A stretch of DNA of 50,307 nt from an uncultured Thermomicrobia bacterium. GTDB taxonomy: Bacteria; Chloroflexota; Chloroflexia; Thermomicrobiales; JALYUS01. How positions within the stretch are numbered: position 1 is the stretch's first letter; each line of letters begins with the position of its first letter. Made by a program: the position numbers and the translations under genes. Below are positions 41,701 to 49,893 of the stretch, piece after piece. The stretch spans positions 1-50,307 of the forward strand of contig CALBSO010000021.1 in NCBI GenBank assembly GCA_937968015.1. The letters run 5' to 3'. Under the pieces are notes generated by a model. The model did no database searches. It was not told where the DNA came from and saw only the letters and a list, made by a program, of their open reading frames with translations.

Positions 41701-41794
41701 ATGACGGTCATCGGCGCGGGGCCGACCGACACGGTTACAGGGCGGAAGCAACGGGCGGATGTACCCTCGCCTTCCGCACGCACCCGAATCGCAC

Positions 41795-41817
41795 GATGAT
41801 TGCCAGCGTGCATCATC
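41795..41817. promoter_or_regulatory. GATGAT...ATCATC dyad before the COG0523 gene
   Basis: GATGAT (41795-41800) and ATCATC (41812-41817) are perfect 6-bp inverted arms separated by 11 bases, 46 bases before the COG0523 start. It is a candidate operator for a metal regulator; the match is short, so chance is possible. Confidence 0.35.
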
Positions 41818-41862
41818 ACATCCATGAGAGTATGCCAAGCATCCGTGCGGAAGGGACAAACC

Positions 41863-42903
41863 ATGACAGTGCCAACGACGGGCGATGCGCTCGGCGTCAA
41901 TGATACGCGCATCCCGGCGACGATCCTCACCGGTTTCCTCGGCAGTGGCAAGACGACGCTCCTCAACTATATCCTGCGGGCAAACCCCGGCCTGCGTATC
42001 GCGATCATCGTCAACGAACTCGGCGAGATCGGCATTGACGGCGGATTGATTGAGCAGACCAACCCTGGCGATATCGTCGAACTGACGGCGGGCTGTATCT
42101 GCTGCACGATCCGGGGCGATCTCCTGATCGGCCTGCGACGCATCTTGCAGCGGGACGAGCCGCCGGAATACCTGATCGTCGAGACGACGGGCATCGCGGA
42201 CCCGCTGCCCGTCGCGCAGACCTTCTTCATCCCCGGCCTGACCCAGATCGTCCGGCTGGATGGCATCATCACACTCGTGGACGCCGATCAAATCCGCGCG
42301 CAAGTCCGGGCGAGTGAGATAGCGCCGACGCAGATCGAGTTCGCGAACATGATCCTCCTCAACAAGGTGGACCTCGTGACGCCGGACGATCTCGTCACCA
42401 TCGAGGCGGGCCTGCGGAAACTGAACCCGTACGCGCCGATCCTGCGATGCAGCCACGGCAATGTGGACTTGCGCCTCCTCCTCGATGTCGGCGCGTTCAA
42501 CGTGGATGACCGGTTCACCGCAGGCGCGGATTGCTGGCTCGCGGATGAAGCGGAGCATGACCACGCACACCCTCATCACGGCCATCTGGACGATGAAGCA
42601 ATTAACACGGTCTCGTTCGTCACGCGTGAGCCGTTCGATGTGGAGCGGTTGGAAGCATTCTGGGGCGAACTGCCGGAGACCTGCTTCCGGGGCAAGGGCG
42701 TGTTGAACATCGCGGGATACGAGGAGCGATGCGTCTTCCATCAGGTAGGCGCGCGGGTGCTCGTCGAGGCACAACGACCGTGGCGCGCGGACGAGGAACG
42801 CGAGAGTCGCCTCGTCTTCATCGGCAAAGCGCTTGACAGCGAAGCGATTTATGCGAAACTACGCCAGTGTGCCGCGACCGCGCGGGCAACAACGAGAGAG
42901 TAA
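41863..42903 (+). CDS. COG0523 (CobW-like) metal GTPase
   Basis: This P-loop GTPase metallochaperone of about 346 residues has Walker A GFLGSGKTT (24-32), the metal-binding GCICC motif (C78, C80, C81), NELGEIGIDG, the switch-like VETTGIADPLPVA and G4 motif LLNKVDLV. A His-rich loop (DHAHPHHGH) lies before the C-terminal CobW_C domain (NTVSFVTREPFDVERLEAFW). By family it delivers zinc or another metal to client proteins, often under zinc limitation. ATG 41863 follows AAGGGA by 7 bases; a TTG further upstream is less likely. It lies 87 bases before a zinc-free L36 gene. Confidence 0.93.
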   Translation: MTVPTTGDALGVNDTRIPATILTGFLGSGKTTLLNYILRANPGLRIAIIVNELGEIGIDGGLIEQTNPGDIVELTAGCICCTIRGDLLIGLRRILQRDEPPEYLIVETTGIADPLPVAQTFFIPGLTQIVRLDGIITLVDADQIRAQVRASEIAPTQIEFANMILLNKVDLVTPDDLVTIEAGLRKLNPYAPILRCSHGNVDLRLLLDVGAFNVDDRFTAGADCWLADEAEHDHAHPHHGHLDDEAINTVSFVTREPFDVERLEAFWGELPETCFRGKGVLNIAGYEERCVFHQVGARVLVEAQRPWRADEERESRLVFIGKALDSEAIYAKLRQCAATARATTRE

Positions 42904-42913
42904 CGCGTAACAC

Positions 42914-42950
42914 GTAACAAGGCGCCACGGCTCCTCTTGGTACTTGTTAC
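42914..42950. repeat. GTAACAAG/CTTGTTAC inverted repeat
   Basis: GTAACAAG (42914-42921) and CTTGTTAC (42943-42950) are 8-base inverted arms between the COG0523 stop and the L36 ribosome site, within a run of AACGCGTAACACGTAACAAG-like units. Same style as the repeats at 34891 and 45316. Confidence 0.5.
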
Positions 42951-42990
42951 TTGTTGCTTTTGACTTGTGACGTGCGTGAGGAGGAACGAC

Positions 42991-43107
42991 GTGAAGGTAT
43001 CCGCATCCGTCAAGAAGCGCAGCCCGGACGATATTGTCGTGCGGCGCAAGGGCAGAATCTATATCATCAACAAGCGCAACCCGAAGCACAAGCAGCGGCA
43101 GGGCTAA
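42991..43107 (+). CDS. rpmJ: Ribosomal protein L36, zinc-independent form
   Basis: This 38-residue protein is too short for most gene callers and starts with GTG after a strong GAGGAGG (42978-42984). It reads MKVSASVKKRS...IVVRRKGRIYI then INKRNPKHKQRQG, clearly L36 of the large ribosomal subunit. The zinc ligands of standard L36 (C11, C14, C27) are replaced by Ser, Asp and Asn; only the His near the end remains. It is therefore the C- paralogue that replaces the zinc-binding L36 under zinc limitation. It is not in a ribosomal operon but 87 bases after a COG0523 metal GTPase. A terminator follows. Confidence 0.93.
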   Translation: MKVSASVKKRSPDDIVVRRKGRIYIINKRNPKHKQRQG

Positions 43108-43134
43108 TTTGCGCTGGACAAACGATGAAACGAA

Positions 43135-43161
43135 AAGGGAGAGGCGATCTGCCCCTCCCTT
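43135..43161 (+). terminator. Terminator after L36
   Basis: AAGGGAGAGGC and GCCCCTCCCTT form an 11-bp stem with one mismatch and a 5-base loop, then CTTCTTCGCGTT. It closes the COG0523-L36 transcription unit. Confidence 0.7.
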
Positions 43162-43185
43162 CTTCGCGTTCTCTATTGGTGATGG

Positions 43186-43197
43186 AGGCTTCAGCCT
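43186..43197. repeat. AGGCTTCAGCCT palindrome
   Basis: AGGCT and AGCCT arms around TC; a minimal copy of the window's GGCTTCAGCCT palindrome family, next to the L36 terminator. Confidence 0.5.
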
Positions 43198-43243
43198 GCG
43201 CAAGCGACGTGGATGATGAACAACGTGTAAGCCGGAAACAGCC

Positions 43244-44596
43244 TCACACGTTTTGCCCGCCCGCAACGCGGATAATTGCCGCGAGGCTCCGTTCGATGTC
43301 CGCTTTCGTCGTCGCCCAGGAGGAGATGCTGATCCGCATCGCCGCCCGCCCCTGCCAAAACGTGCTGCCGCACCAGCAGGTCCCCTCCATCTGCACTGCG
43401 GCGACAATGCGCTGGGTCGTTTCCGCGTCGCCGAACGAGACAAGAACCTGATTGAGTTCAACATCGTTAAGAACACTATATCCTGCGGCCCGCAAGCCAT
43501 CGGCCATCCGCGCGGCGTATTGGCAGGTGCGCTCAATCAGGTCGGCGAGGCCGGAGCGGCCGAGCGAGCGGAGCGCCGCCCAGATATCCACGGCACGAGC
43601 GCGGCGCGATGCCTCCGGTGTGTAGTGGTTCGGCTCGCGCCCGTCACTTTGTTGCAGATAGGCGGCGGTGAGGGTCATCGCGGCGCGCAGCATTTCCGGC
43701 TCGCGCACGAAGGCGAGGCCGCTGTCGTACGGGACGTTCAGCCATTTGTGCGCGTCCGTCGCCCACGAGTCGGCCTCCGCACACCCCGCAACGAGGTGCG
43801 CGCGTGCGGGCGCGGCAGCCGCCCAGAGACCAAACGCCCCATCCACATGCACCCACGCCCCCGCGTCGTGCGCCCACGCGCAGATCTCTCGTGCCGGGTC
43901 GAACGCGCCCGTATTGACGTTGCCTGCCTGGATGCAGACGATCGTCGGGCCAAAGAGCGGCGGCAGGGCATCGGCGCGCATCCGTCCTTGCCCGTCCACT
44001 GGCACCGTAACGACCCGGTTGCGACCAAAGCCGACGAGGCCCAATGCTTTGACGAGGCTCGCGTGGACCTCCGCGCCAACGATGACCGTGACGGGCGGCG
44101 CACCGAAGAGGCCGTCCGCCTCGACATCCCAGCCCACCCGCGCGAGCACCGCATGGCGCGCCGCCGCGAGCGCCGTGAAGTTCGCCACTGTCGCGCCCGT
44201 GACGAAACCGCCGCCGCACCCGGCGGGCAGGTGCAGGGCGTCGCGCAGCCAGTCGAGCGCGATCTCTTCCAGCGCGGCGACAACGGGTGACATGACGGCG
44301 AAGGCGCAGTTCTGATCCCATGCGCCCGCCAGCCAGTTCGCCGCGAGCGCGGCGGGCAGCGAGCCGCCCGTCACAAAGCCGAAGTACCGCCCGCCCGCTG
44401 AGGCGACGGTCGCGGGGGAGCCGACATCGTCGAGGAGCGCGAGGACGGCGGCCGGGTCCGTTGCCTCAGCGGGGAATGGCCCCGCCAATGCGGAGAGCCG
44501 CCGAACCGCCTCTCGCGTTGGTCCAACGCTCCGGCCTTCCAACCCCGCGAGGTAGCCCTTCGCTCGTTCCGCTGTGTCGCGCAGCAGTTCTTCCAT
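43244..44596 (-). CDS. PLP-dependent group II decarboxylase
   Basis: This 450-residue enzyme resembles aromatic-L-amino-acid, glutamate and tyrosine decarboxylases. The PLP lysine is in SWATDAHKWLNVPYDSG, the upstream PLP-aspartate in WVHVDGAFGLWAA, and GGGFVTGATVANFTALAAARHAVL is the cofactor-phosphate loop. The order and length match the family. It forms a Schiff base with PLP and removes CO2 from an amino acid; substrate uncertain. AAAGGG lies about 8 bases before ATG. It is divergent from the sunset-domain gene, with a small palindrome in the shared promoter region. Confidence 0.9.
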   Translation of the reverse strand: MEELLRDTAERAKGYLAGLEGRSVGPTREAVRRLSALAGPFPAEATDPAAVLALLDDVGSPATVASAGGRYFGFVTGGSLPAALAANWLAGAWDQNCAFAVMSPVVAALEEIALDWLRDALHLPAGCGGGFVTGATVANFTALAAARHAVLARVGWDVEADGLFGAPPVTVIVGAEVHASLVKALGLVGFGRNRVVTVPVDGQGRMRADALPPLFGPTIVCIQAGNVNTGAFDPAREICAWAHDAGAWVHVDGAFGLWAAAAPARAHLVAGCAEADSWATDAHKWLNVPYDSGLAFVREPEMLRAAMTLTAAYLQQSDGREPNHYTPEASRRARAVDIWAALRSLGRSGLADLIERTCQYAARMADGLRAAGYSVLNDVELNQVLVSFGDAETTQRIVAAVQMEGTCWCGSTFWQGRAAMRISISSWATTKADIERSLAAIIRVAGGQNV

Positions 44597-44669
44597 GCCT
44601 TTCCCTTTCTATACCATGCACGTTGTCGCTACCAGTGTAGCGGAGCCGCCGTGCGCCGGACAGCGCTCC

Positions 44670-44688
44670 TGTGTATCACCGATACACA
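44670..44688. promoter_or_regulatory. 8-bp palindrome in divergent promoter region
   Basis: TGTGTATC (44670-44677), ACC and GATACACA (44681-44688) form a perfect 19-base dyad between divergent genes starting at 44596 and 44842. Candidate operator. Confidence 0.45.
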
Positions 44689-44841
44689 TGGTGATTCCGC
44701 GCCTTGCTGATTTTGGATGCCGTGCGCTATTGCCAAGATGGTATCTCTCTGCGCGATAATAGCGATAGCGCATCGGCAAAGAGAACCGCGTGACCCAGCG
44801 GGTTGTGTTATCTGGGAGATCAATTGTGAAAGGAGTGCGAG

Positions 44842-45309
44842 ATGTCACGAGGGCGACAAATCGGTATGCTCTGCGTCCTGCTTGCAGTCTTCCTGGTTGG
44901 GATCGCGCTCTTGCCCGCCAAAGCGCCTCCCGCGGAAAATACGCCCGCCGCGCCGAAACCGATCGCCGCAGCGACGGCTACACCGCCGGCACTCAGCGGC
45001 CAGATCGCGACGGCGATCGCGAACCCACAACTCGCCACCTCCTTTCCTGGCCTCAACGCCCCGCGCCTCGCGACGCAACTCGCCGGGATTGACCGCAATC
45101 AAGCAGCGACGGCCATCGCGGTAACCGGTCTTCTGCAGAACGGCGCATGTCTGAATATTAAGGGCGTTGTCATGCCGAACGGCACCAAAGTCTATTACCT
45201 GCCCGAATCGTATTTCTACGAAAGTACGGCGATTGATAAGACGAAAGGCGATCAATTCTTCTGCACCGCCGCTGAGGCGCTCGCGGCGGGATTCACACCG
45301 GGAAAGTAA
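44842..45309 (+). CDS. Secreted or membrane-anchored sunset-domain protein
   Basis: This 155-residue protein has an N-terminal hydrophobic segment (GMLCVLLAVFLVGIALLP) acting as signal or anchor, a Pro/Ala-rich linker (about 28-65) and a C-terminal domain of about 50 residues beginning NIKGVVMPNGTKVYYLP, then YFYESTA, then FFCTAAEALAAGFTPGK. That matches the sunset-type domain found in extracellular nucleases and other secreted proteins (G-x2-IYH-P pattern, FCT and AAG-x-P-x-K). Its biochemical role is unclear. AAGGAG lies 8 bases before ATG. A long perfect inverted repeat lies just after it. Confidence 0.78.
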   Translation: MSRGRQIGMLCVLLAVFLVGIALLPAKAPPAENTPAAPKPIAAATATPPALSGQIATAIANPQLATSFPGLNAPRLATQLAGIDRNQAATAIAVTGLLQNGACLNIKGVVMPNGTKVYYLPESYFYESTAIDKTKGDQFFCTAAEALAAGFTPGK

Positions 45310-45315
45310 GGGGCG

Positions 45316-45374
45316 AAGGAACGAGTCAAAAGGAACAAGGGATACGTCCTCTTGTTCCTTTTGACTCGTTCCTT
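45316..45374 (+). terminator. 24-bp perfect inverted repeat between convergent genes
   Basis: Arms 45316-45339 and 45351-45374 are perfect complements (they begin AAGGAACGAGTC) around an 11-base loop, between the sunset gene and the convergent deacetylase gene. It could end transcripts from both sides; its sequence also resembles the window's AACGAGTAAC-type repeats. Confidence 0.6.
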
Positions 45375-45385
45375 GTTATCCCATC

Positions 45386-46510
45386 TCAGCCGAGGTTCCG
45401 GGCGAATCCCGCGATCGTCGTGCTACCCGGGACACGTACGCGCGGCAGTTGGAGGATGATGCCGGTATCCTGCGGGGCGCGGACCGCGCCACCGTTCGTT
45501 GTGAAGGCGATCTGGTAACCCGCCCGCCTCGCGTCCGCCACCGTTGCGCCGTCATATCGCCCGGAAGGATAGACGAACGAGGTGCAAGGGTGACCGAGGT
45601 GCTGCTCGATCAGGTCTTTGCTCTTGGCGAGTTCGGTCCAGCGTTGCGCTGCGGACATCCGGGTAAGATCAGGGTGTGACTGCGTGTGTGAAGCAATCTC
45701 GACCATGCCGCTCTGATCGAGTTCCTTGATCATGTTCCAGTTCATGTATTGTAGGTCGCCCCGGTCACCTTTGTCCACAAAGTTGGTGACCACCGCGCTC
45801 GCGGATTTCAGCCCGTATCGCCTGAGCACGGGCCATGCTTGGTCGTAGAAGTCGCGATACCCGTCATCGAAGGTGATGACAATCGGCTTCGTCGGCAGCG
45901 GCGCGCTTTGCGTCATCGCGGCGGAAAGTTCCGAGGGAAAAACGGCGTGGTAGCCATTCTCGACGAGCCACCCCATCTGCGCCGCGAAATCCGTCGGCGT
46001 CACCGACAGGCCGTAACCGAGACGGTCGCCGGCGACGGGATTGACGCGAATGTAGTGGTACATCAGCACAGGCACGCGGATCGTGCCATCTACGGGCTGT
46101 GCGTTCCCCGCCGCGCCCTGATTCGGTGTCGGCGTCGGCCCGGACGGCGTCGGTGGAACGGTCGTAGGAGCGGGGATCGTCGGAGCGGGTGTCGCGGTCG
46201 GCGCGGGCATCGGCGTCGCGGTCGGCTGCGCGTTATCATTCGTGCTGGTCAGGCTACCGGCGACAAAAGCGACGGGAGTGGCCGTGATCGGATCGGCCGC
46301 CCTTTGGGTGGCGCTCGGCGAGAGGGAGGACGCCGGCAGCGAGGATGATGTGAGGGGATCAGCGGATTCATCTACGGCCTGGGTGGTTCGGGGAGAAATC
46401 GCCGCGCTCGCGACGAAGAAAATCAGAATCAACGCCGGGAAAAGGCTGACCCAACGCGCCCGCAGCCAGCCCCTCGCGGGCCGGCGAACATCTTGCTTCC
46501 CTGGTTCCAT
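45386..46510 (-). CDS. Membrane-anchored polysaccharide deacetylase
   Basis: This is a carbohydrate esterase 4 (NodB) protein of about 374 residues. It has a short cytoplasmic start, a membrane segment (about 20-38), a Thr/Pro/Ala linker (about 60-140) and the NodB domain with the catalytic motif VITFDDGYRDFYD, the metal-binding HTQSHPDL and FVYPSGRYD. It removes acetyl or similar groups from a cell-wall or capsule glycan outside the cell. ATG 46510 is chosen because GGGAGGGG precedes it; the longer frame is unsupported. It converges with the sunset-domain gene, from which a long inverted repeat separates it. Confidence 0.88.
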   Translation of the reverse strand: MEPGKQDVRRPARGWLRARWVSLFPALILIFFVASAAISPRTTQAVDESADPLTSSSLPASSLSPSATQRAADPITATPVAFVAGSLTSTNDNAQPTATPMPAPTATPAPTIPAPTTVPPTPSGPTPTPNQGAAGNAQPVDGTIRVPVLMYHYIRVNPVAGDRLGYGLSVTPTDFAAQMGWLVENGYHAVFPSELSAAMTQSAPLPTKPIVITFDDGYRDFYDQAWPVLRRYGLKSASAVVTNFVDKGDRGDLQYMNWNMIKELDQSGMVEIASHTQSHPDLTRMSAAQRWTELAKSKDLIEQHLGHPCTSFVYPSGRYDGATVADARRAGYQIAFTTNGGAVRAPQDTGIILQLPRVRVPGSTTIAGFARNLG

Positions 46511-46699
46511 GCCCCTCCCCGACTTCCCCACGGGCGGTATCCTACCATACCTCTGCGATACCGCAACCGTTCTTCGCACCCACCGTCCTCCGCGTGGGAC
46601 GCGGAGACGGCCTCCCACCTACATAACGCTTGAACGCCGCATTAGTTACGGCCTCTGACATTCGCGGGTCATCGGTGGCGAAAGGGGCCGCGATTGCGC

Positions 46700-48343
46700 T
46701 CAGGAGGGCCACAGGACCGGGTAGGCGCCACCGCCGGGGCCGACGAGATGCCAGGCGCTCGGCATCTCACCGACCATGACTTCGATCAGTACCGGCTCAT
46801 TTGCGATGAATGCTTCCCCCAGCGCGCGTCGCAACGCCTCCGGCTCCCGGACGCGGAGACCGCGAATGCCGAAGGATTCCGCGAGCGCAACGAAATCCGG
46901 ATTGACGAGATCGGCGGCGATGACGTGCCCCGCGAAGGCCTCACGCTGCGTCCGTTTCACATTGCCGTACGCGTTATCATTGAAGACCACCGCGACGACA
47001 TTGAGCCGTTGCTGCCGCATCGTCGCCAACTCTTGCACATTGTAGAGGAAACCGCCATCGCCCATCAGCGCGACAACTTTCTTGCCCGGATTCCCGACTT
47101 GCGCGCCGAGCGCGGTCGCGAAGCCGGAACCGAGCGTGCCCTGGTATCCCGGGCCGATCAACGTGCGCGGCGCGTAGACCGGGTAGCCCAACGTCGCGTA
47201 GAAGGAGACCTGCGTGAGGTCCGTGACGAGAATGGCATCGTCCGGCAAGGCGGCGCGGATCGCGGCGCTGTATGCGGCCTGGGGCTGGATGATCTCAAGT
47301 TGTGCGGTCGCCGCATCCTTCGCCGCGCGCAGTTCCGCCTCGCGCGACGGGCGGCGGGGTGCGCCATCGAGCAGATCACGGAGTGCGGCGAGCGCGCCTT
47401 TCGCGTCGCCGACGATGCCGATGGTTGGTTGCCCGTGGCGCGCGATCTCTTCAGCGTCAATATCCACCCGGATCACTGGCGCGCCCGGTGGCAATCCCCA
47501 CGCGATGGTGGGCTGGAAGAACCGCGTGCCGACCGCCAGCACCGCATCGGCGTCCGGCAGAAGGTGCATGCCGGAAAGGCTGGTCTGTGCGCGATAGTGC
47601 CGGTCGGAGAGCGCCCCGCGTCCATCGAGCGACATGACGACGGGCGCTTCGAGCAGTTCGGCGACTGCCCACAATTCGTCCGAGGCTTCCGCACTGAGCA
47701 CACCTCCGCCGCTGTAGACGAGCGGGCACTCGGCGGCGCGCAAGAGTTCGGCGGCCTGCCGCAGCAGATCGGGGTCGCCCGCGCTTCGCTCAGTCGTGGC
47801 CGGATCGAGGAGCGTCACCTCCTCCGTCATTTGCAGCATGTCCGCCGGAACCTCCACCCCGACCGGGCGCGGGCGCCCCGTGCGCAACTGCCGGAACGCC
47901 TCGCGCACAACGCCGGGGACCGCCGCCGGGGTATCCGCGCGCCCCACCCACTTGGTGAAGGATGCCATCACCTCGCGCTGATGATGCACCTCATGGAGCA
48001 TGCCAAATCCTTTGTCAATCGTCGCGGACGGGATTTGGCCCGCCACGCAGAGCACGGGCGACGAACAGGCATAGGCGGTGGCAAGGGCGGCGCTCGCGTT
48101 CAGCAGGCCCGGCCCCGGCACGACCATGCACGCGCTTATTCGTCCAGTCGTCCGCGCGAAGCCATCGGCCATGTAGGCGGTCGCCTGCTCGTGGCGCGTA
48201 TGATAGACGGCGATCCGGTCACGCTCCTCATAGAGCGCGTCGTACGCCCAATCGAGTTGCACGCCGGGCAGACCGAAGAGCGTCTCCAACCCTTCCCGCG
48301 CCAATGATTGGACCAATGCTTGGCCGCCCGTCAATCGTGGCAT
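46700..48343 (-). CDS. Thiamine-pyrophosphate-dependent decarboxylase/carboligase
   Basis: This enzyme of about 547 residues is in the acetolactate synthase/benzoylformate decarboxylase superfamily. TPP-binding elements are the catalytic Glu in RHEQATAYMADGFART and the metal motif GDGGFLYNVQELATMRQQRLNVVAVVFNDN. The N-terminal GLPGVQLDWAYDALYEE is the usual start of the Pyr domain. ATG 48343 follows AAGGGGCGG; the longer frame to 48418 is unsupported. The exact reaction cannot be named from the sequence. No small regulatory subunit gene adjoins, so classical acetolactate synthase is not supported. Confidence 0.86.
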   Translation of the reverse strand: MPRLTGGQALVQSLAREGLETLFGLPGVQLDWAYDALYEERDRIAVYHTRHEQATAYMADGFARTTGRISACMVVPGPGLLNASAALATAYACSSPVLCVAGQIPSATIDKGFGMLHEVHHQREVMASFTKWVGRADTPAAVPGVVREAFRQLRTGRPRPVGVEVPADMLQMTEEVTLLDPATTERSAGDPDLLRQAAELLRAAECPLVYSGGGVLSAEASDELWAVAELLEAPVVMSLDGRGALSDRHYRAQTSLSGMHLLPDADAVLAVGTRFFQPTIAWGLPPGAPVIRVDIDAEEIARHGQPTIGIVGDAKGALAALRDLLDGAPRRPSREAELRAAKDAATAQLEIIQPQAAYSAAIRAALPDDAILVTDLTQVSFYATLGYPVYAPRTLIGPGYQGTLGSGFATALGAQVGNPGKKVVALMGDGGFLYNVQELATMRQQRLNVVAVVFNDNAYGNVKRTQREAFAGHVIAADLVNPDFVALAESFGIRGLRVREPEALRRALGEAFIANEPVLIEVMVGEMPSAWHLVGPGGGAYPVLWPS

Positions 48344-48455
48344 GACCGCCCCTTCTCTCGTTCTATCGTCTGTCGCGTAGCAGCAGCTTCCGCTCGCGCA
48401 TCGTGCCATTGCGTCCATGCCGTGTCAACGATGGCGGGGAAGCCGGAGAATCGTC

Positions 48456-48959
48456 TTAGAGAATCCAGTCCCGATGGCGGGCGAAGGCGCGGAGAGCGGC
48501 TTCCTGCGAGAGGCTGCCAATCGCGCCGGGAGAGAGGGCGCGCAGTTCGGCGAGGGCGGCATCGGGCGCGCTTCCGGCACGGATGCGATGCGCTGCCAGC
48601 ACCGTGCCCGTTCGCCCCTGCCCCATCAGACAATGAACGGCGACGGCGCGGTCGAGCATGTGCTGCCGATCAATGAAGGTGAGGGCGTAGTGGAGTTGCG
48701 TGGGTGTCGGCGCGTGGAGGTCGTCTACCGGGAGATGCAGCATATCCAGCCCATGTCGCGACAGCACCGCGCGATCGAGCGGCGTTTCGGTGAGCGAGAG
48801 CACCGCAGCGATCCCGCGCATGCGAAGCCACGCGAGGTCTTCATCGAGCGCCGCCTGTTCGTGCTCCGGCGAGGCATCATCAGCAGATCCGCCCCGGCGG
48901 CTCCCGGGCCGTGGGCAACCCGCGAGCCGCCCCTCAATCAGCCAGTAAAACCCCCACAT
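48456..48959 (-). CDS. Dual-specificity protein phosphatase
   Basis: This 167-residue protein is of the dual-specificity/tyrosine-phosphatase fold. The catalytic loop AVHCLMGQGRTGTVLAAHRI contains the Cys and Arg of the C-x5-R motif; the upstream general acid is plausibly an Asp in LHLPVDDLHAPTP. An insert of charged residues follows the N-terminal strand. It probably dephosphorylates Tyr or Ser/Thr on a protein, or a phosphorylated lipid or nucleotide. GGAG lies about 8 bases before ATG. It precedes the TPP-enzyme gene on the same strand by 112 bases. An FHA protein in this window suggests that Ser/Thr phosphorylation is used. Confidence 0.87.
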   Translation of the reverse strand: MWGFYWLIEGRLAGCPRPGSRRGGSADDASPEHEQAALDEDLAWLRMRGIAAVLSLTETPLDRAVLSRHGLDMLHLPVDDLHAPTPTQLHYALTFIDRQHMLDRAVAVHCLMGQGRTGTVLAAHRIRAGSAPDAALAELRALSPGAIGSLSQEAALRAFARHRDWIL

Positions 48960-49266
48960 CGCCCTGCTCCCTCACTCCGGCGCCGGGATATGCGATATGC
49001 GTCACAATCCCGGTCGTTTCCACTTCGTAGGGTACTCCGTGGGCACGGCGGGCGCATCCGTCGAATGGTGAGGGGTTGTACCTGACCAATTGCGGGGGGC
49101 GGATGCCGCGCGTGTGAACCGTACGCTTGATGTCAAAGCCATGGCGCGTCGCTGCCCCGCTATCAAGCCCGGGATCGTCGCTTCACTCCATCGGGAAACA
49201 TCTCCATATGAGAATAGTGCGGGGGTCATCTTGACAGCCTCTCTATTTCACTGTAAACTGATTACA
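48960..49266. other. 307-bp intergenic region before the TetR gene
   Basis: No gene seen between the phosphatase start and the TetR start. Its last 40 bases hold the TetR promoter and operator (49231-49271). A long open frame here is not supported by a ribosome site or family match. Confidence 0.55.
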
Positions 49267-49271
49267 GTGAA
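49231..49271 (+). promoter_or_regulatory. TetR promoter with perfect 10-bp operator
   Basis: TTGACA (49231-49236), a 17-base spacer and TAAACT (49254-49259) form a promoter. TTCACTGTAA (49247-49256) and TTACAGTGAA (49262-49271) are perfect 10-base inverted arms with a 5-base spacer, lying over the -10 and +1. That is the classical place for TetR autorepression. Confidence 0.8.
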
Positions 49272-49893
49272 TACTCAACGTGCCTACACCATGCGAGCGC
49301 GTGCCGCGTCGACTCAGGCGACGCGCGAGCGGATCATCGGGGCCATGCTGGCGCTGTGCGTGGAGCGCTGGTACGACGAGGTGACGTTGCGCGACATCGC
49401 GGCGCAATCGGGAGTCTCCTTGCAAACTGTCATCAATCATTTCGCCACCAAGGAGGGGCTGCTCGCGGCGATGCTCCAGGACCCCCGCGCGCAGCGGGAA
49501 TTCGGGGGCCAACGGAGCAAGGCGGCCCCGGGCGATATCCCGGCAGCGATTGACCTGCTGATGGGCGATTACGAGCATGGCGGCGACGCAGTCATCCGGT
49601 TCCTCGCCCTCGAGTCGCGCGTGCCGTCGCTTGTCCCCGTGCTCGCGTTCGGTCGGGCCGGGCATCGCGCCTGGGTGGAGCGGACGTTCCCTGCAGCGCT
49701 GGCGGGCCTCACCGGCCCTGAGCGCGAACGCCGGCTGCTGCTGCTGATCTGCGCGACCGACGTGTATACCTGGCAGATCCTGCGACGCGACCGGGGATTG
49801 TCCCGCCGCGAGACGACGGACGCCATCCGCGAAATGGCCGAGGCGCTCCATACCACACATGCGGCCGGGCACGGCGGAAGGGGGGCGCAATGA
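49267..49893 (+). CDS. TetR-family transcriptional regulator
   Basis: This repressor of about 208 residues has an N-terminal TetR DNA-binding domain (TRERIIGAMLALCVERWYDEVTLRDIAAQSGVSLQTVINHFATKEGLLAAML) and a variable helical C-terminal ligand-binding domain. The start is uncertain: GTG 49267 sits at the expected +1 of the promoter, and ATG 49291 has no ribosome site. A perfect palindrome on its promoter argues for autorepression. Its stop overlaps the start of a glycosyltransferase gene by four bases (ATGA), so it probably controls that gene in response to a small molecule. Confidence 0.88.
   Translation: MNTQRAYTMRARAASTQATRERIIGAMLALCVERWYDEVTLRDIAAQSGVSLQTVINHFATKEGLLAAMLQDPRAQREFGGQRSKAAPGDIPAAIDLLMGDYEHGGDAVIRFLALESRVPSLVPVLAFGRAGHRAWVERTFPAALAGLTGPERERRLLLLICATDVYTWQILRRDRGLSRRETTDAIREMAEALHTTHAAGHGGRGAQ

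Noticed and set aside
41047..42774. 575-residue minus-strand open frame
   Set aside because: It is antisense to the DinB and COG0523 genes, both of which have clear motifs; no domain or ribosome site supports it.
46694..48307. 537-residue plus-strand open frame
   Set aside because: It is the shadow of the TPP-enzyme gene on the other strand.
46700..48343. Acetolactate synthase (ilvB) assignment
   Set aside because: No small regulatory subunit gene and no branched-chain genes adjoin, so only the broader TPP-enzyme family is called.
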